Part shown: one piece after another, positions 58,020-64,000 of the stretch | How the letters are laid out: each line of letters starts with the position of its first letter | Numbering within the stretch: position 1 is the stretch's first letter | NCBI GenBank assembly: GCA_029582265.1 | Contig: CM055823.1 | Span: forward strand, 17,295,019 to 17,359,018 | Source of the DNA: Zoroaster sp. YZ-2022 | Lineage: Eukaryota > Echinodermata > Asteroidea > Forcipulatida > Zoroasteridae | DNA: 64,000 nucleotides | Direction of reading: 5' to 3' | Notes under the pieces: model-generated | What the model was told of the DNA's origin: nothing | Database searches by the model: none | Seen by the model: only the letters and a program-made list of their open reading frames with translations | Program-made: the position numbers and the translations under genes

Positions 58020-58172
58020 CTTGGGCATTTATGAATGGTATTTATTACATGTGCTGTTTTTTATTAAAGTAACGTCAAACTTAGCGACATTTATATTGTT
58101 CATATTAAAGTTTCAGCTTTGTGTATACTCGTAAAACTAAGGTGTGGAATCAACCAGGTTTTAAAAGTTCGA

Positions 58173-58308
58173 TGAGTGACAACTCTTTATAAAGGTAAAT
58201 TCAACAACAAGTGTTGAATTAACATGGAGTCAAGTTAAGTCTAAATTCATCAATGTTAATGCAACACTTTTAAAAGTTAAATCCAACTTTATAAAGAGTT
58301 ATCACTCA
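58173..58308. repeat. Imperfect foldback
   Basis: GAGTGACAACTCTTTATAAA at the left and TTTATAAAGAGTTATCACTC at the right, with partly complementary AT-rich sequence between. No coding content. Confidence 0.65.
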
Positions 58309-58705
58309 CCGAATTAACTCTTTAAAATGTTGATTTCACACTTTAGTTTTAAGAGTGTATTAATGTTAAATAGACAATCAATATATACCCAGAGAACGTG
58401 TATCGATGATGAATTATTATTAAATTGATACATGATGTTAAACTGTGATTTTGCGGTAATGTATTGACATACTACAGTTCATGACAGTTTCGAGTTTAAC
58501 ACATTTGGCTTAGTAGAGCTTTGGTGTATCTTTGGTAATTTGAGTAAGGAATACATAGTGATATAATACATTGTGTAGCACACAATAAACACATTGTGTG
58601 CCAGATATATAACTTAGTTTCATTCAAGATTTCAATAATCACAGATTGAAAGTCAAGCTTACAAAAGGCAAATCATTTAACATTCCAGAGGAATTGATAA
58701 TATGG

Positions 58706-58820
58706 TTAGCATATAGCCTGTGGGCTGGTTAGCATATAGCCCGTGGGCTGGTTAGCATATAGCCTGTGGGCTGGTTAGCATATAGCCTGTGGGCTGGTTA
58801 GCATATAGCCTGTGGGCTGG
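58706..58820. repeat. 23-bp tandem repeat at the edge of foldback copy 2
   Basis: Five copies of a unit containing TTAGCATATAGCCTGTGGGC. Each includes the foldback terminal word TAGYCTRTGGGCTGG, so the array is an amplified element tip. It ends in a poly-G tract. Confidence 0.9.
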
Positions 58821-60953
58821 GGGGGGGGGGGGGAGGGCTCTAAACACATGTCCTAAACACGAAAATACGTGGTCTGGCCAACTATTTGTTTGCCCTCATA
58901 TTGAGTTTAGCTGGTAATTTTTAGCAATAGGGGTAGAAAAAGATCCGACATCTCGCCATTACTCCATCATAGTTTTAACCTTTTATAATGTAACTTGGTA
59001 CAATTAATGTTCAGTCGTGTTTCGTCATGATTACGTCATCGGTTCTCATAATTATTGGGATTTGCAGAAAAATACCTCGGTATGTCATTTTAGTTTTCAT
59101 AGTTGCCGCAAAGAACACAAAATTAATTAATTAATGCCTTAAATGGGTTATTCATGTAACCACAAATGTAACCACTAATGTAACCACAAATATGTTTTAA
59201 CTTGGAAGTTCTTTGAATTTTCTATCTCTGTGAGCACTTTTTAGCCCCCGTGGTATTAAGCTTAGTTGGATGTCCATGGCTTTGACCTACATTAATCAAA
59301 CTTGGCACAATAAATGTGCATTCACATGTCATTGGTTGCCATGGAAACTACCTCAAGAGGGTGCTATACTTGGATGCATATTATGCGCACATGAATTAAT
59401 GGATATAATTATTTCTTATTTTTAGCCATTGTAGTACACTAGTTATCACTATGAGGATCATTCAGTTTTACTTGGCAATGATTTGTTAACTGTAATGTAA
59501 AGAAAAACGAACGATAAATTTGTAAATATTTTGATAAGGGGTCTCTGGAGCTCATTGTTTATACCCCTATCATGTCAAATTCAGCCGGGAGTCCTTAGCA
59601 TTTGGAGTGGGAGGGGATTACACAAACCTCCATTACTCCCGGCATTCTTTGACCTACATTAATAAAACTTGACATTAAATGTTAATTTATATGTCGTCAG
59701 GATGACGTCATTGCTTGCCATGGAAACTACATATAGAGGGCGCTGTATTTGGATGAATAGTACGCACAAATTAATAAATGGTTAAAAGTATTTCTTATTT
59801 TTAGCCATTGTAGTACACTATATAGGGATAATCTAGTACACTGTAGGGATTAAACAAACCTCCATTATTCTGGCATGCTTTGACGTACGTTCACAAAGTT
59901 TTGAACATTTAATGTTCATTTATACGTTGTCAATATGAAATCATTGGTTTCCATGGAAACTACTTCTATTTTGTACTACATGTTCTGGTTCATTGCTGAC
60001 TAGGTCCTTGTCTGTAAGAAGAAGCTTCCTGTTTGGGACGGTGAGTCCACCTTTACAAGGAAGCCTCATTGCAGATCCAGGCTGTATGGGAGCACCAAAT
60101 CAATATGTTGGAGTTATGAAACCTCCTGAAAGGACTGCTGTGATGTATGAGCCAAGGCATCTGCCTGTCAGCAATCCATCTACCATCCAAACTAAGTGAC
60201 ACACGTGTTATTTTCGGGAAGGCTTTTCCAATGGAAGGTTACTCCGAGCTGGTTTTAGGCACAGGAAATCATCAACCGGCTTGAAAAGGATTCACATAGG
60301 GTGTAATATGTATTCACTCCAAACATGAATGCACTTCATCCGCAGAAGTTCCATTCAGATGCGATCTTAGATTCACTGCTTATAGTGGATTCAATGATTG
60401 TCTGTGGGGCTCTGTGGGCTGTATACCTCTTCATCTAGGGGTGGGTCGAACGCACCCTGTGACTGCATTAAGATGCGAACTTAGTTTCACTGCTTGCCTG
60501 TGGAGCTCTGTATAGGCTGTATACCTAGCCTTTTCTAGGGATGAGTCGAAGGCACCCAGTGACTGTGCGCAGGGTATTGTTCAGGCTCCTGTCCACCACA
60601 GGAGTATGATTGGTTGTTTGCTACTGCACCACACAGGAGAGCAGAATTCATCAGAAATGTACATAACAACTATATTGAAAGTGCATAGCATGACACTGGC
60701 CATACAGCACACTGATGACAGCACAAAGGCGCTCCGGGGAGCACCATATCCTTTTGGAGGAGTTTTGAAAAATCCTGAAGCCTTAATGCTTTTTATCCAT
60801 AGGTGTTGCCAACAAATGACATCATTAATTTGTTCACCTGCATATCCCAACATACCTTGGTGGGAAGTAACATAGTTCTGTTGCATGCCACCAACATTTG
60901 TCTAGCCAGTGTGATATTAAGGTATTAGCTTCGCAGCGCCCTATACCACCATG

Positions 60954-61069
60954 TGCCGGCCAGTCCCAGTGCCGTCCAGTGCCGTCCAGTGCCGTCCTGT
61001 GCCGTTCAGTGCTGTCTTGTGCATGCCGTTCAGTGCCGTTCAATGCCGTCCTGTGCCGGCCAGTGCCGG
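60954..61069. repeat. Minisatellite in the foldback loop
   Basis: About ten imperfect copies of the 10-base word CCAGTGCCGT. Only two or three copies, in reverse orientation, are present in the loop of copy 1 (near 47555-47582), so the array expands and contracts. Confidence 0.85.
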
Positions 61070-63027
61070 ATTTTGTCCAGCTTGTACCAGCTTGTGCTGT
61101 ATGTCAGAACTAGGACAGCCATTTAATGTACTTTCAATAGAGCGTTTGTGTACATTTCTGCTGAATTCTGCTCGTCTGTGTGGTGCAGTAGCAAACATAC
61201 CCCTGTGGTGGACAGGAGCCTGAACAATACTAAGATCGCATCTGAATGCAATATTTGCGGATGAAATGCATTCATGTTTGGAGTGAACACATATTACACC
61301 TGTACCAAAAATCAGGTCGGAGTTGGATAAGCCTTCCCAAAAATAAAACATATCTCATTGAGTTTTGATGGCAGTTGAATTGCTGACAGGCAGTCCCCAT
61401 GTTAGGGGAAGCCACATTTCGGGATGGAATGCGGAGCGAGTGCTGCAGTGCTGGCCTATATTCCAACACTGTTTTATTGTCTGACTTTGTGAGGATACTG
61501 TATCCTTTCAGAAGTCCCTTTCAGGAGGTTTCATAACTCCAACATAGACAATGATCTAGTCAGTAATAAACCAGAAAATGTAGTACAACATAGAAAAAGT
61601 TTCCATGGAAACAAATGATGTCATCTTGACAACATACATGAACATTAAATGTGCCAAATGGTATGCATGTAAGTCAAAGCATGCCGGAGTAATGGAGGTT
61701 TGTTTAATCCACTCTATTATACTAAAGATTTTTGTCTGAACAAAGGGCCGATAGGGGCTTTAATTAACACTGATCTCCAGAGACAACTTAACCCAAGATT
61801 TTCAAGTTTATCCTTTGTTTTGCCTACACTAGAGCTGACATATTATTTTCAGTTACAAAATTAATTAATGACACATTATCCCTATAGTGTATTACAATGG
61901 CTAACAATAAGAAATACATTTAACCATTTATTCATTTCCGCATAATATTCATCCAATATAGGGCCCTCTAGATGTAGTTTCCATGGCAACCACTGACGCT
62001 ATCCTGACGACATGGAAACTACCTCTAAGTTAACATTTAATGTGTCAAGTTTGATTAATCTAGGTCAAAGCATGCCGGAGTAATAGAGGTTTATGTAATC
62101 CCTCCCACCCCAAATGTTAAGGATTCCCAGCTGAATTTGACATGATGGGGGCTTAAACAAGCTCTAGAGACCCCTTAATAAAATATTTTCAAATTTATCT
62201 TTCGCTTTTCTTAATGATACGTAATGATACTTTATCACCATAGCGGTAACTTGTGTACTACAATGGCTAAAATAAGAAATAATTATATCCATTAATTCAT
62301 GTGCACATAATATGCATCCAAGTACAGCGGCGTCTAGAGGTAGTTTCCATGGCAAACAATGACATCATCTTGACGACATATGACTGAACATTAATGTAGG
62401 TCAAAGTATGTTCGAGAAATAAAGGATTACTCAATGTGTAGTGCCATGGACATCCAATTGAGCTTAATACCATGGACTCAAAAGTAAAAAGAAATCCAGA
62501 GGTAAAAAAAATCCAAAAAAACTTCACAGTTAAAACATTTTTGTAGTTACATTAGACATGAACAAACCCATTTAAGGCATAAATTAAATATAATAAATTT
62601 TTTCTTTGTGGCAACTATAAAAACTAAATGACTTATACTGAGATATTTTTCTGCAAATCCCAATAATTAAAATATGAATAATATACGTGCAATTTCATAA
62701 GAACCAATGACGTAATCATGACGAAATATGACTGAACATTAATTGTACCAATTTACATTATAATAGGTCAAATCATGATGGAGTAATGGCGAGATGTCGT
62801 ACCGTCTTCCACCCCTAGTGCTAAGAATTATCAGCTCGGCTCATAATGAGGGCAAACAAATAGTGGGCCAGAACAGATAATGCAACCCAAAATGTTCACT
62901 GTTAACATCTTTTTTCGTGTTTAGGACATCCAGAGGAACAAAAGAAAATTGGTGGTGTTGGGTTATGGGGGGTGGGGGGGGGGGGGGTGGGGGTGGTGCA
63001 TGGTAGACCCCGCCTGCCCATAGACTA

Positions 63028-63679
63028 ATATTGATAGACTTTCAAAACTGACAAACATTTAATTACGTTAAATTTAGTTGTTACTCATATCATGATACAC
63101 AGATAATTGAAGTTAATGTAACCTACATTGATACATGTATTATGTGTTACTCAAGTGTTTTAATTTCAGCTTCTTTATTGTGATTAAGTATTTACTGTAA
63201 TTGATTATTGCTCTTAAGTATTTTTGGCCAGTTTTTTTTTATTGTAATGCGTAATTAAACCCTTCAAAAGCGAAACAAAATAAATTTGTATTATTGGTAT
63301 ATAACGTACGTTAATTTCAACTCAATGTTTTAAAAATATTATTAAAACTAACCTGTGAACGTTTCACCACAAAAGTGCTCAAGTTTCTAAGAAAACGACA
63401 AAATACTGATACATAATTTTTATGTTTTTTTATGTTAAAGCAAAATTGCAGGACGGAATTTTTTTGGAAATTCGACATTTTTTTTTTTCTTTTTCGAAGA
63501 ATAAAAACACTTCAGACGATATTGTTTCTCAGGTTGATCACTACGTGTACCTGTTTCGGTTTAATATTTAATGAGTCTTGAATATTACTCTGGGTACACC
63601 CAAGCTCCACTTGCAAACATATTAATAATTAGGTATAAATAAGTTTTCCCCTTTGATGAAAACTCTTAAAGGGGAGACT
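63028..63679. other. Possible end of an LTR element interior
   Basis: AT-rich, no coding sequence. It ends with AAAGGGGAGAC, a purine tract of the kind that primes plus-strand synthesis next to an LTR. Confidence 0.35.
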
Positions 63680-64000
63680 GTTACGGTTGCAGTTTGCATC
63701 ATCATAAAACCCTTTGTCCTGTACTGAATCAATTGACCATTAAACATTTTGTTCTATTCTTTTGGGTGCCAGTGCTGGGAAGCTAAACCTGTTATTGTTA
63801 TGTAAGCAAAAATGGTAGTTGGGTGTTCTGAGTTTATAAGGTTCTCTTTTTTAACTTGGGGACCTCGGGGACGTGATGCTGACCGGTGCTACAACAGGAG
63901 CTAGAGACGTGACGATCTACTTGGGTGTGGCCCGGTGTGACCTATTGTGACTGTGAGTTGGAATTGGAACTATCTACCTTGACTGGTGGATAGTGCCTGA
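63680..64000 (+). mobile_element. Start of an LTR, running off the window
   Basis: TGTTACGGTTGCAG follows a polypurine tract (AAAGGGGAGAC at 63669-63679). A TATA-like TTTATAAGG lies about 154 bp in (63833), and then a GC-richer stretch as in R/U5 regions. The tip resembles that of the solo LTR at 34741-35556. The second end is outside the window. Confidence 0.45.

Larger units (their letters stand above)
58706..63027. mobile_element. Giant foldback transposon, copy 2
   Basis: The right tip GCCCATAGACTA (to 63027) and the amplified left tip match copy 1 (46467-49852). The left arm runs to about 60690 and the right arm from about 61126, each nearly 2 kb and mutually inverted. The loop of about 435 bp is present in opposite orientation to that of copy 1. 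No transposase-like frame was found. The target duplication is obscured by the 23-bp array. Confidence 0.8.

Noticed and set aside
57772..58072. Gly-rich open frames
   Set aside because: They translate the poly-G tracts of a 188-bp hAT MITE.
60581..61351. Open frames with Arg/Pro/Ser-rich peptides in the foldback loop
   Set aside because: They follow the CCAGTGCCGT minisatellite and arm repeats, with no recognisable domain.

Overview
This is a metazoan nuclear window, AT-rich and dominated by transposable elements. It has no operons, Shine-Dalgarno sites or CRISPR arrays. A GRL101/relaxin-receptor-like LRR GPCR with 72-bp leucine-rich-repeat exons, together with Ty3/gypsy, CR1/Jockey-like and L1/Tx1-like LINEs, Harbinger, hAT, Tigger, tRNA-derived SINE and Penelope-like hammerhead traces, suggests a marine invertebrate (non-vertebrate deuterostome or lophotrochozoan). 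The species cannot be fixed from sequence alone.

Layout. 1-818 is flank. 819-9716 is a young full-length Ty3/gypsy retrotransposon on the minus strand: 1.52-kb LTRs about 99% identical, 4-bp target duplication AAAG, gag, protease/RT/RNase H/integrase, with one frame break in protease. It sits directly behind a splice donor of a minus-strand gene whose two visible exons (9739-9847 and 13366-13459) look like a tyrosine-recombinase-type catalytic domain. 13.5-22.4 kb holds MITEs, a 282-bp foldback with a hammerhead-ribozyme-like core, and a 2.9-kb hAT-like transposon with nested CR1 and Tigger debris. 22478-27057 is a dead Harbinger-type transposon: a broken DDE transposase on plus, a broken three-exon Myb/SANT-like accessory gene on minus, and terminal arrays of a 14-bp GC-rich palindrome. 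28.7-29.4 kb carries two exons of a decayed P2X7 C-terminal-type domain. 30978-31126 is the last exon of an unrecognised minus-strand gene.

32.5-55.2 kb is the 3' part of one host gene on plus: six intact LRR exons and a single terminal 7TM exon, with several decayed LRR exons and a tandem duplication of the exon region. Its introns are filled by LINE, SINE and LTR insertions. One intron holds a CR1/Jockey-like LINE cut open by a 3.4-kb giant foldback element. A second, 4.3-kb copy of that foldback family lies at about 58.7-63.0 kb. Their arms repeat units containing CRE, RFX X-box and CTCF-like motifs. 56.0-56.9 kb is a 38-bp satellite array. The window ends inside an LTR that starts near 63680.

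Only the LRR GPCR, the recombinase-like exons and the 30978-31126 exon look like possible host protein genes. Everything else recognisable is mobile DNA, mostly dead.
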